Shown piece after piece: positions 50,601-59,632 of a stretch of 64,000 bases of DNA (the first letter of the stretch is position 1; each line of letters opens with the position of its first letter). Below the pieces are notes generated by a model. It was not told where the DNA came from. It saw nothing but the letters and a program-made list of their open reading frames with translations, and searched no databases. This stretch comes from Moorella glycerini (GTDB lineage Bacteria; Bacillota; DSM-521; Neomoorellales; Neomoorellaceae). Position numbers and translations under genes: made by a program. The stretch lies in NCBI RefSeq assembly GCF_009735625.1, contig NZ_CP046244.1, positions 2,914,001-2,978,000 of the forward strand, in the 5' to 3' direction.

Positions 50601-52116
50601 TTAAGAAAGAAAGATCGGCGGCCTGGCCGATGGCCAGGATAATGGTGTCGGCAGCCAGAGTCGTGGTGACTTCCGGGTTATACTGGGGATTAAAACGGCG
50701 TTCCGCATCGAAAACCCGGGTACACTGCATTAGTTCAATACCGGTGACCCGGCCTCCTTCGCCCAGGAAACGCCTGGGGCCCCAGGAAGGATGGATGATG
50801 ACGCCTTCTTCCAGGGCTTCTTCAATCTCCCAGGGGTGGGCCGGCATCTCGGGCCGGGATTCCAGGCAGGCCAGGTGTACTTCCCTGGCCCCCAGGCGCC
50901 GGGCCGTCCGGGCCACGTCGATGGCCACATTGCCGCCGCCGATGACGACAACCCTGGCCCCTACTTCGGGCCGGCCGCCCAGGGCGGTTTCCCGCAAGAA
51001 AGCCACTCCCGGTAGAATACCCTTTAAATCGGCACCCTCAAGCTTTAACATCCGGCTCTGTTGCAGGCCGGTGGCGATGATAACGGCGTTGTACTGCTTT
51101 TGCAGTTCCGCCAGGGTAATATCTCTGCCGACAACGGTATTGGGCACAAACTTAATCCCCAAAGCGAGGATGCGCCCGGTTTCCCGGTCGACTACTTCCA
51201 GGGGGAGGCGGTAGCGGGGAATGCCGCCTCGCAGCATGCCGCCGGGCTGGCTCAAGGCGTCGTAAACGGTAACCCGGAAGCCTGCCAGGGCCAGGTCCTG
51301 GGCCGCCGTAAGTCCCGCCGGCCCGGCGCCGATGATGGCGACTTTTTCTTGCCTGGCGGGAAGCTCCGGCCTCTGTTCCTTTTCCCGGGCTGCTTCAGCT
51401 TCCCAGCCATAGTCATAGGCCGCCCTTTTCAAAGTGGCAATGGCAATGGGGTCGTCAAACTGTCCCCGGTTGCATTCGGTTTCGCAGGGGTGGTGGCAGA
51501 TGCGGCCGCAGATGCCGGCAAAGGGCATGCGGCGATGGATTACCTCCAGGGCCTCGGCAAATTTGCCCTGGGAGATCAGGGCCACATAACCCTGGGCATT
51601 GGTGCCGGCCGGGCAGGCGCTGCGGCAGGGAGGCGTACCCCTTTTGGTAATCAGGTATTTATTGGGTACCGCCTGGGGAAACATCTTGTGAATGGCCTTC
51701 CTGCGGCCCATATTCTGGTTGTACTCGTTGGGAACAGACACCGGGCAGACCTGCTCGCAGTCGCCGCAGGCGGTACATTCCTCAATATTAACGTAGCGGG
51801 GTTTTTCCCGGATCTGGACGGTAAAATTACCCTTTTCCCCTTCTACTTTCTCCAGGGAGGCGCATGTATACAGGCGGATGTTGGGATGATTAAGGGTATC
51901 CGTCATCCGGGGCCCCAGCAGGCACATGGCACATTCATTGGTGGGGAAGGTCTTGTCCAGCTGGGCCATACGACCGCCTATGGAAGAACTTTCTGTCACC
52001 AGGTGCACCAGGTAGCCTGCATTAGCCAGGTCAAGGGCCGACTGCATACCGGCAATACCGCCGCCGAGGACCAGGACCGAACCTACGGCCGGGACATTTT
52101 CCTGCTTTTCATTCAT
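47653..52116 (-). CDS. hdrA: Giant HdrA-type flavoprotein with inserted NfnB/GltD-like module, 1487 residues
   Basis: Domains in order: HdrA FAD motif LGGGIAGMQSALDLANAG (~residue 17), ferredoxin CTACGDCEQVCPV (~118), a GltD/NfnB-like module (CRSACPAGTNAQGY, CGRICHHPCETEC, then FAD motif AIIGAGPAGLTAAQDLALAG and NADPH-type motif VVIGGGNVAIDVARTARRLG), CLNCGICSECLQCEAVC (~640), then HdrA core motifs with 4Fe-4S CVGSRDCEGEGSPYCSAICC, and a second HdrA-like half (GGGIAGLTAALNIAEQG, CVGSRDGERPYCSRTCC) ending in a two-cluster ferredoxin (CAACLTCVRVCP, CMGCGTCAGECP). Ordinary HdrA proteins have about 650 residues. It is the electron-bifurcating-type hub of the metVF-hdrABC-mvhD complex. Confidence 0.92.
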   Translation of the reverse strand: MNEKQENVPAVGSVLVLGGGIAGMQSALDLANAGYLVHLVTESSSIGGRMAQLDKTFPTNECAMCLLGPRMTDTLNHPNIRLYTCASLEKVEGEKGNFTVQIREKPRYVNIEECTACGDCEQVCPVSVPNEYNQNMGRRKAIHKMFPQAVPNKYLITKRGTPPCRSACPAGTNAQGYVALISQGKFAEALEVIHRRMPFAGICGRICHHPCETECNRGQFDDPIAIATLKRAAYDYGWEAEAAREKEQRPELPARQEKVAIIGAGPAGLTAAQDLALAGFRVTVYDALSQPGGMLRGGIPRYRLPLEVVDRETGRILALGIKFVPNTVVGRDITLAELQKQYNAVIIATGLQQSRMLKLEGADLKGILPGVAFLRETALGGRPEVGARVVVIGGGNVAIDVARTARRLGAREVHLACLESRPEMPAHPWEIEEALEEGVIIHPSWGPRRFLGEGGRVTGIELMQCTRVFDAERRFNPQYNPEVTTTLAADTIILAIGQAADLSFLSEDSSIATNRGLIAADPLTLATGVPGIFACGDVVRGPASVVEAVASGHEAAESIKRYLQGEDLAAGRSLEKEPKLDPPPNVIPFPGRRKIQAMAPAAERIRDFREVYQGFTPEESIEEAKRCLNCGICSECLQCEAVCKKKAVEHWQQEKVVELQVGSLVLAPGYELFDATLAGEYGYGYYANVVTSLEFERLLSATGPTESHVVRPSDHRPPKKVAFIQCVGSRDCEGEGSPYCSAICCMYSTKEAIIAREHDANIEPTIFYLDIRAYGKNFDRYVEAAKAAGVRYVRAMISRVEEDPQTRNLTIQYYADGRIIREEFDMVVLAVGVRPPAGAEKLAAVAGIELNPYGFARTLPLQPVATTRPGVYVAGVFQGPRDIPETVVNASAAASLAGAAIAPGRNTLVTPKEYPPERDVSREEPRVGVFICHCGINIAGVVDVKAVVEAAAKLPGVVHAEDNLYTCSQDTLKKIKDAIQEYNLNRVVVASCTIRTHQPLFREALREAGLNQFYFEMANIRDQCSWVHRNEPASATLKAIDLVRMAVAKVKRHEALHLQPVPVVQKALIIGGGIAGLTAALNIAEQGFDAIIVEREAELGGQVRHLRTTLEGEDLQALLKDLIAKVQASPRIQVYTGARLEDFGGHQGHFTTTISLGEPGKEHLRRTLQLEHGVVIVATGSQELKTGAYLYGQDERVVTNTQLEQALADGSWNAEKNKQVVFIQCVGSRDGERPYCSRTCCAQTIKNALAIKARNPEATIYVLYRDIRTYAFMEDYYRQAREQGVLFIHFEPEKPPEVRRRDIGLLEVLVKDPDSGKDLVLWPDQLVLATGAVAPDGVEKLATMLKLPLNEDKFYVETHAKLAPIDFPSAGIFLCGAGHAPKFASEAIAQAEGAVARACTILSRENLMVGGVVAVVDANKCAACLTCVRVCPYSVPRINERNVAEINAVQCMGCGTCAGECPAKAIQLQFYKDDQLLAKVAGLFGEV

Positions 52117-52136
52117 GGCGTCTCACAACCTTTCTG

Positions 52137-53009
52137 CTAGGAGGCTACCAGCAATCCCTGCTGCCGTAAAAGGGGCAGGGGATCTACTAAATGTTTCTTT
52201 AACCAGGGAGCGGCATCCAGCCCCAGGGCCAGGCCAATGATTTCGGTAATGAAAAAGACGGGTAGAGGTTCTGCTCCGGCCGGCTGGCGGCTGTCCAGGT
52301 TAGTCTGGCACAGGGGACAGGCCGTCACTATGGCTGCAGCTCCGGCATAGCGAGCGGCAGCCGTTATTTTGCCCACCAGCTGCTCCACAAGTTGCGGCTG
52401 GGGAATGGCGAGACTGGCCCCACAACACTCGTTTTTATGGGTCCAGCCTACCGGAGTGGCACCGCACCGGGCCAGGAGCCGGTCCATCAGCCGGGGCTGC
52501 TCGGGATTGGCCTCAAAACTGGCTACTTTCGGCGGCCGGGTCAGCAGGCAACCGTAGTAGGCAGCCAGGGGGAGGCCAGCCAGGCGCTTCTGCAAGCGCT
52601 CTTCAAGTAAAGCCTTGATGCGGTCATCGGCCAGCATATCTACGACATGACGCACCTGCACCTCTCCCCGGTATTCCCGTTCCAGGATTTGACCTGCCTG
52701 CTGGTTGAGTTCCCGGGCTTCCTGGCTGCCGCCCGCCATAAAGGTCTGGGCCGCTTTTAAGGAGTTATAACAGGCGGCACAGGGTACCAGCAAATCGTTA
52801 CCGGCAGCCTCAGCCAGGATTAGGTTATGCAGGGGCAAGGCATGGCTCAGGTAACTGTTAAGGGAATGGCCGGAGGTGGCGCCGCAACAGCACCAGTCGC
52901 CCAGTTCCTGTAACTCCACTCCCAGGGCTTTAAACACGGCTTCGGTGGAGGCGGAAAATTCAGCCGCCGTCGAGTGCAGGGAACAGCCCGGGTAATAACT
53001 TAATTTCAT
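52137..53009 (-). CDS. hdrB: HdrB-type heterodisulfide reductase subunit
   Basis: From ATG 53009 (GGGGGG upstream) the 290-residue protein carries both CCG motifs: YYPGCSLHSTAAEF, GDWCCCGATSGHSL, then CAACYNSL, YYGCLLTRP, THKNECCGASLAIP and ACPLCQTNLD. These hold the non-cubane iron-sulfur clusters that in methanogens split heterodisulfides; in this acetogen complex the natural partner is unknown. The start overlaps the end of hdrC by four bases. Confidence 0.93.
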   Translation of the reverse strand: MKLSYYPGCSLHSTAAEFSASTEAVFKALGVELQELGDWCCCGATSGHSLNSYLSHALPLHNLILAEAAGNDLLVPCAACYNSLKAAQTFMAGGSQEARELNQQAGQILEREYRGEVQVRHVVDMLADDRIKALLEERLQKRLAGLPLAAYYGCLLTRPPKVASFEANPEQPRLMDRLLARCGATPVGWTHKNECCGASLAIPQPQLVEQLVGKITAAARYAGAAAIVTACPLCQTNLDSRQPAGAEPLPVFFITEIIGLALGLDAAPWLKKHLVDPLPLLRQQGLLVAS

Positions 53010-53560
53010 GCCTGTCCCCCCTTTTCCCCTTGCCACAAGGCCCGGAAGCGAGCTTTATTTTTAAGACCTTCGGGTAAAAGCCGTAGTTTACCGCGGCGGA
53101 ACATTTTCAGCCCCAGGGGGACATCCTGGAAATAGGTGCCTGTTTTCATCTTAAAGGCGATCATCATCCCCAGTTCATGGACCCGGCCTTTGCTTTTAAC
53201 CGAAGCCAGGAAGGCCTGGTGGAAGGCAGCCACTTCCGGCAGGGCCGGCTGGACTCCTTTAGCCAGGGCCCGCTGCTTCAAAGCGTCGTTAATAGCGGCA
53301 ATGTCGATGCCGTTGGGACAACGGGAAACACAGGTCCGGCAGGCAGCACATTGCCAGATGGTTTTGCTTTTTAAGAGTTCTTCTTCCAGACCAAGCTGCA
53401 CAAAGCGTACTACCTGGTGGGGCATCAGGTCCATGGCCATCGTGACCGGACAGCCGGCAGTACATTTATGGCACTGGTAACAACGGCTGACAGGTTGACC
53501 CGATTGCCTTGCCACCGGAGCAACAAGCTGGTGGGAAGGTACAATTTGTTGCTCAGCCAA
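53006..53560 (-). CDS. hdrC: HdrC-type iron-sulfur subunit
   Basis: The TTG at 53560 stands behind AGGAGGAAGGGGA and gives 184 residues. Two 4Fe-4S motifs are CYQCHKCTAGCPV and CAACRTCVSRCPNG. A longer frame to 53629 lacks a ribosome binding site. HdrC passes electrons from HdrA to HdrB. The order hdrC, hdrB, hdrA, mvhD, metV, metF is the known arrangement in Moorella. Confidence 0.9.
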   Translation of the reverse strand: MAEQQIVPSHQLVAPVARQSGQPVSRCYQCHKCTAGCPVTMAMDLMPHQVVRFVQLGLEEELLKSKTIWQCAACRTCVSRCPNGIDIAAINDALKQRALAKGVQPALPEVAAFHQAFLASVKSKGRVHELGMMIAFKMKTGTYFQDVPLGLKMFRRGKLRLLPEGLKNKARFRALWQGEKGGQA

Positions 53561-53746
53561 TCCCCTTCCTCCTTCCTGCCCTAAAAAGAGAGGACCAGCG
53601 TTAAACCATACGCCGGTACCTCTCTCCACTTTACTGCAGTAATTTTCCCCCAGGTATCAACGTATTCCTGTAACGCTGTTCGCTATTGTAACAATTTCAT
53701 TATTTTAGCTACTCCGTAATAAGCTTCGACGTTGTTGATAAAAATC

Positions 53747-55520
<1,774 letters not shown>

Positions 55521-55544
55521 GAAAAACACTCCTTCCATAAATTG

Positions 55545-56294
55545 TTAAATACGGCACCTGCTCAGGATGTCATTGACTGCCTGGACGGCCGGGGCTTCTG
55601 CCGGTAGCTCAAAAAGGGGTTTGCCGTAAGTGTCAAAAGCGACGACCTGTTCATCATAGGGAATAGTCCCGCCCAAGGGCAATCCCGTCCGCTCGATCTC
55701 TTCCTGGAGGGGCCCCTGGTCCCCGGTGGTTTTGGTTACTATCAGGTACATATTGGGAATAGCCAGCTGCAGTTCCTGGACCAGTTCCTGTACCCTACCG
55801 GCGGAACGAATCCCCCGCACGGAGGCGTCGCTGATGACGAAGAGGTCCTTCACATTCTGGATAACCCGCCGGCTGATATGCTCCAGGCCGGCTTCACTGT
55901 CAATGACCATATAGTCGTAGCTGGCGCTTAAGGTTTCCAGGTGCTTGCGCAAGAGGTCATTAGGATAACAGTAACAGCCCGGACCCTGGGGCCGGCCCAT
56001 GGTTAATAGATCAAAGTCCCTCGTTTCCACCAGGGCCTGGGCCAGCTGGTACTGGATGAACATATCCTTGCTCATGCCCGCGGGGATGGCCCGCGGGTTT
56101 TTGGTGGCCTCGAGGATATCAGCAATAACGGTATCGACTTTAACGCCCAGGGCTTCGTTTAAATTGGCGTTGGGGTCGGCATCCACGGCCAGGATGCTCC
56201 CCTTTTTCTTCTCAACTAGATAGCGTATCAACAGGGCGGCAAAGGTGGTCTTTCCTGTACCCCCTTTACCGGCAACGGCAATATGGCGGGCCAC
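55545..56294 (-). CDS. cooC: CooC/AcsF-type nickel-insertion ATPase
   Basis: The 249-residue MinD-fold ATPase starts ARHIAVAGKGGTGKTTFAAL (deviant Walker A), continues with LAVDADPNANLNEALGVKV, CYCYPNDLLRKHLETLSASY and MVIDSEAGLEHISRRVI. CooC-type proteins help insert nickel into CODH or ACS clusters. The GTG start overlaps the stop of the RACo gene. It sits inside the acs cluster as in Moorella. Confidence 0.92.
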   Translation of the reverse strand: MARHIAVAGKGGTGKTTFAALLIRYLVEKKKGSILAVDADPNANLNEALGVKVDTVIADILEATKNPRAIPAGMSKDMFIQYQLAQALVETRDFDLLTMGRPQGPGCYCYPNDLLRKHLETLSASYDYMVIDSEAGLEHISRRVIQNVKDLFVISDASVRGIRSAGRVQELVQELQLAIPNMYLIVTKTTGDQGPLQEEIERTGLPLGGTIPYDEQVVAFDTYGKPLFELPAEAPAVQAVNDILSRCRI

Positions 56295-58201
56295 TAGCCT
56301 TCCCTCCTTTGCGGGCTGGTCCCACCGGTTACGGAGGGAAAGAGTTCCAGCTGGGTATGGGGCAGGAACAGGGCCGAGACAAATTCCTCCATAAAGAGGT
56401 TGCCGGCGGAAAGCTCCAGGTAGGTCATCTTGTGGCCCAGTTCCAGGGCTTCCTGCCAGGCCGGCCGGGAAAGGAGGGCCAGTTCGGCACCTTTGAGGGA
56501 AGTGTTGCCGGCAAAGACGTATTTTTCCGCCGGTAAATCGGGTAAGAGGCCGATTTCAACGGCATTGGGAACGTGCAGGTAATTGCCGAAACCGCCGGCA
56601 ATGATAATCCTGTCGACTGCTTCCAGTTCCAGGGAGACGGTCTTTAACAGGCTCTGGATGCCGGCAAAGACGGCTCCCTTGGAGCGGATGAGATTTTTGA
56701 TGTCGGCGGCGGTAATGACGATATCCTTGCCGTGGCTGCTTTCTGCCGCCCAGGCCAGGACAAACTCGTATCCTTCATCAGTAAGCCTTAGCCGGGGTGT
56801 GGCTACTTCATGGAAGTTACCGGTCCGGTCGATGATGCCGGCCCGCCTGAGCTTCGCCAGGCAGTCAATTAAACCACTGCCACATAGACCGGCCGGACGG
56901 CCGCCGCCGATTACCTCCAGCTCGACTTCAAAGGTTTCCGGGTCGATGGTTACTCCTTCAACTGCTCCCTCCATGGCCCGCATACCGCAAGTGATGCCGC
57001 TGCCTTCAAAGGCCGGCCCCGCCGAACAGGCGCAGGATATGAGCCAGTCCTTATTCCCCAGGACCATTTCCCCGTTGGTGCCAATGTCAATGAAGAGGGT
57101 TAGTTCTTCTCCACCGGCAATGCGGGTAAAGAGGGCACCCGCGACAATATCGCCGCCCACATAGCTGGCTACGCTGGGGAAGACCTGGACGGTAGCCAGG
57201 GGATTAATGGCCAGCCCGATTTCCCCGGCAGTGAGGGCCGGCCACTCGGTAGCAGCAGGGATATAGGGTTGCAGGCGGATATACTTGGGATTTACGCCCA
57301 GCAGCAGGTGGCTCATGGTAGTGTTGCCGGCAATGACTGCTGCCGTCACCTCCGCCTGGTTAATCCCGTGGTTGGCCAGTAAAGAATTACTTATCTCATT
57401 AATGGTGGCCAGGGCCGCCTGGCGCAGCTCCTCCAGGCCCCCATGGTTACTGGTGGCGTGGATGATGCGGGAAATGACATCATCTCCATATACCGCCTGG
57501 CGGTTATAACTACCGCCCTGGCCAATCCTCCGGCCGTTACGCAGGTCCAGGAGGGAGACTACTACCGTCGTGGTACCCAGGTCGATGGCCAGGCCAAAGT
57601 TCCTGCCTGACCCGGCAGGGGTAACCCGTAAGAGGCGGTTATCAGCCCTGGCCAGGGTGACATCAACCTGCCAGCCGGCCTGGCGCAAGCTCTCCGGCAA
57701 ATCCTGGAGAAGGGCTAAGCTCACCTGCCCCTCCACCCCTTTTTCCTTGCGCAGGGCCGTCAGCAGGCGGCTGGTATCACTGGTGTTTTCCGTCAGGGTA
57801 GGCTCGGCGAGATGCAAGGTTACTACTTCACAGGCAGCCTCCAGGGGATAGGAACCCAGTAAATCAGTCAGGCCGTCCTGCAGGCGCCCCTTGTCCTGGA
57901 GGAGCACCTGGTGTTTGCTGAGGAGGGATTCTGCCGGGATCTCGATGGCCACATCGCCCTGGATGATGGTCTGGCAGGCCAGGGTATAACCCTCTTCCTT
58001 CAATTTGGCCGGCAGGTGTCCTCCTTTAACCTGAACCTCTCCCCGGCGAACTTTAATGATACAGCGGCCGCAGGTACCGGCACCACCGCAGGTACTTTTC
58101 AGGGGCAGGCCGGCCTTTTGGGCCGCCTCCAGGACGGTGGTACCTGCCGTTACCTGGACCTGGATATTATCAGGTATGAAGGTGACAGTAAAGTGCTTCA
58201 T
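56294..58201 (-). CDS. RACo, reductive activator of the corrinoid iron-sulfur protein
   Basis: The 635-residue protein has an N-terminal 2Fe-2S domain (LKSTCGGAGTCGRCIIKVRR, with Cys38, Cys44, Cys47 and a fourth Cys further on), a linker and a DUF4445 ASKHA ATPase (GLAIDLGTTTVVVSLLDLRN, ITAAVIAGNTTMSHLLLGV, TLFIDIGTNGEMVLGN, IIAGGFGNYLHVPNAVEIG). RACo uses ATP to reduce inactive Co(II) CFeSP. Its start overlaps the acsC stop by four bases. Confidence 0.93.
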   Translation of the reverse strand: MKHFTVTFIPDNIQVQVTAGTTVLEAAQKAGLPLKSTCGGAGTCGRCIIKVRRGEVQVKGGHLPAKLKEEGYTLACQTIIQGDVAIEIPAESLLSKHQVLLQDKGRLQDGLTDLLGSYPLEAACEVVTLHLAEPTLTENTSDTSRLLTALRKEKGVEGQVSLALLQDLPESLRQAGWQVDVTLARADNRLLRVTPAGSGRNFGLAIDLGTTTVVVSLLDLRNGRRIGQGGSYNRQAVYGDDVISRIIHATSNHGGLEELRQAALATINEISNSLLANHGINQAEVTAAVIAGNTTMSHLLLGVNPKYIRLQPYIPAATEWPALTAGEIGLAINPLATVQVFPSVASYVGGDIVAGALFTRIAGGEELTLFIDIGTNGEMVLGNKDWLISCACSAGPAFEGSGITCGMRAMEGAVEGVTIDPETFEVELEVIGGGRPAGLCGSGLIDCLAKLRRAGIIDRTGNFHEVATPRLRLTDEGYEFVLAWAAESSHGKDIVITAADIKNLIRSKGAVFAGIQSLLKTVSLELEAVDRIIIAGGFGNYLHVPNAVEIGLLPDLPAEKYVFAGNTSLKGAELALLSRPAWQEALELGHKMTYLELSAGNLFMEEFVSALFLPHTQLELFPSVTGGTSPQRREG

Positions 58202-59538
58202 GACGCCAGGTTGGCCCGGGCAAAGGCCACGATACCGCTGGCTTCCCGGGGTCCTACCAGTACCTCCCAGCCTGTCAGGTCTTCCAGCTTACCCTTCAGG
58301 ACGGCCACTGCTCCGGGGATAATAATCCGGCGGTGCTTGACCTTATTTTCGAGACCCACCTTTTTCATGACACCGGCAATCTTTTCAGCCTCAAATTTGC
58401 CATCGGCATAGGCCGTCAGCACGGACAGGCCATCGGTATCGACGGAAAGCAGGTAGCTGGGGATCTTGGTGCTTTCAATTTCTCCTTCTACCGAGTAATA
58501 GGTCAGGGAGAAGTTGGTGGTCACATAAACCGGTGAATTCTCATTAACGGCTCCTATTTCATTGAGTTTCTCTTCTACCCGGATGGGTACCTGCGGGTCG
58601 GTATAGAGATTCTGGCGCCAGGACAGCAGGGGTAACAGGTGTTCTTTGGCGCCGGTACGCAAAACTACCAGGCTGGCGTACTTGCTGATATAGTTCGTGG
58701 CCTGGAGAATTTCCGCCAGGGGATCGCCGGCCGTCGTCAGGGCAATAATGGGATAGCCGAAGGAACGGAAGCGTTTTTTAATGGCCAGGCGGCGGATCTG
58801 GGTAAAGTCGGCAACGGCACGGGAAGTTTCCCGGGCTCCGGGGTCAAGGACCAGCTGCTTGCAGCCCAGGGCGACAATTTTGTCCACCAGGCCGGCCAGT
58901 TCTTCCAGGCCGTTACCATATACCGCCAGGGGACAATTAAACTCTTTAGCCAGGGCAGCCATGGCCTCGTAATTGGCAGCAGTGGCCGCATATAACAGGG
59001 GCTTGCGGTCGACTACTCCCGCCAGGGCAGTTTTTAACACGGCGGCCTCGTCAGCCATGAGGATAAGGTTTAGCCCGGTAGCGGCAGCAACCGCAGCTAC
59101 AGCTGCCTGGAAGGCATTGGGGTCATCGGCGTCGTGGCGGATGGCAATGGCCTGGATGGTATAATGCTGCCCCACCCGGTCAAATTGCAGTTCGTTGATG
59201 GCAGCAACTTTAGCCATTAACTCTTCGTTACTGAGGTTATCGCTTACCTGGATGGCAATGGCTGTTTCGTGGTAGAAGCGCTTGTCGTGGCGGAAGAGTT
59301 CGGTCTCATCCCCCATCTCCACTGCTGCCGTACCTGTACCCAGGACCACCTTGGCAATGGGCGGGGCCGCGGCAGCATTGAGGGCCTCCCGGGCGGCATC
59401 GGAAACGTAGGGGCAAGAGTCCAGGCTGGCTTTACCGGCCGCCAGGTTCATGGCAAAAGCCAGGCAGGTGGGCGTACCACATTCGCCACAATTCTTTTTG
59501 GGCAGCTGTTTATAAATTTCCAGTCCCGTTAAAGCCAT
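58198..59538 (-). CDS. acsC: Corrinoid iron-sulfur protein, large subunit
   Basis: The 446-residue protein has the N-terminal 4Fe-4S motif KNCGECGTPTCLAFAM, a TIM-barrel middle (RFRSFGYPIIALTTAGDP) and a C-terminal cobalamin domain (ITTNFSLTYYSVEGEIESTK-like TTNFSLTYYSVEGEIESTK). Cobalamin bound here accepts the methyl group from AcsE and passes it to AcsB. Confidence 0.96.
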   Translation of the reverse strand: MALTGLEIYKQLPKKNCGECGTPTCLAFAMNLAAGKASLDSCPYVSDAAREALNAAAAPPIAKVVLGTGTAAVEMGDETELFRHDKRFYHETAIAIQVSDNLSNEELMAKVAAINELQFDRVGQHYTIQAIAIRHDADDPNAFQAAVAAVAAATGLNLILMADEAAVLKTALAGVVDRKPLLYAATAANYEAMAALAKEFNCPLAVYGNGLEELAGLVDKIVALGCKQLVLDPGARETSRAVADFTQIRRLAIKKRFRSFGYPIIALTTAGDPLAEILQATNYISKYASLVVLRTGAKEHLLPLLSWRQNLYTDPQVPIRVEEKLNEIGAVNENSPVYVTTNFSLTYYSVEGEIESTKIPSYLLSVDTDGLSVLTAYADGKFEAEKIAGVMKKVGLENKVKHRRIIIPGAVAVLKGKLEDLTGWEVLVGPREASGIVAFARANLAS

Positions 59539-59575
59539 AACTTTTAACTCCTTTCCTTTAAGGTCAAATATACCG

Positions 59576-59610
59576 GGCCGGGTGTATGCGGGAGAGGCAT
59601 ATACCCGGCC
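59576..59610. other. Long hairpin between acsB and acsC
   Basis: GGCCGGGTGTATGC (59576-59589) pairs over 14 positions (one G-T) with GCATATACCCGGCC (59597-59610) around a seven-base loop. There is no T tract on the minus strand. It is best read as an RNA processing or stability element, or a transcriptional pause. Confidence 0.7.
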
Positions 59611-59632
59611 TTGCCAGCAGCAGGGGTAGAGC

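Noticed and set aside
51061-52140. Long plus-strand frame of 359 codons opposite hdrA
   Set aside because: It is a GC-bias shadow of hdrA: no ribosome binding site, no recognisable domain, and it mirrors the codon phase of the real gene. The same applies to 49702-50604 and 45364-46383.
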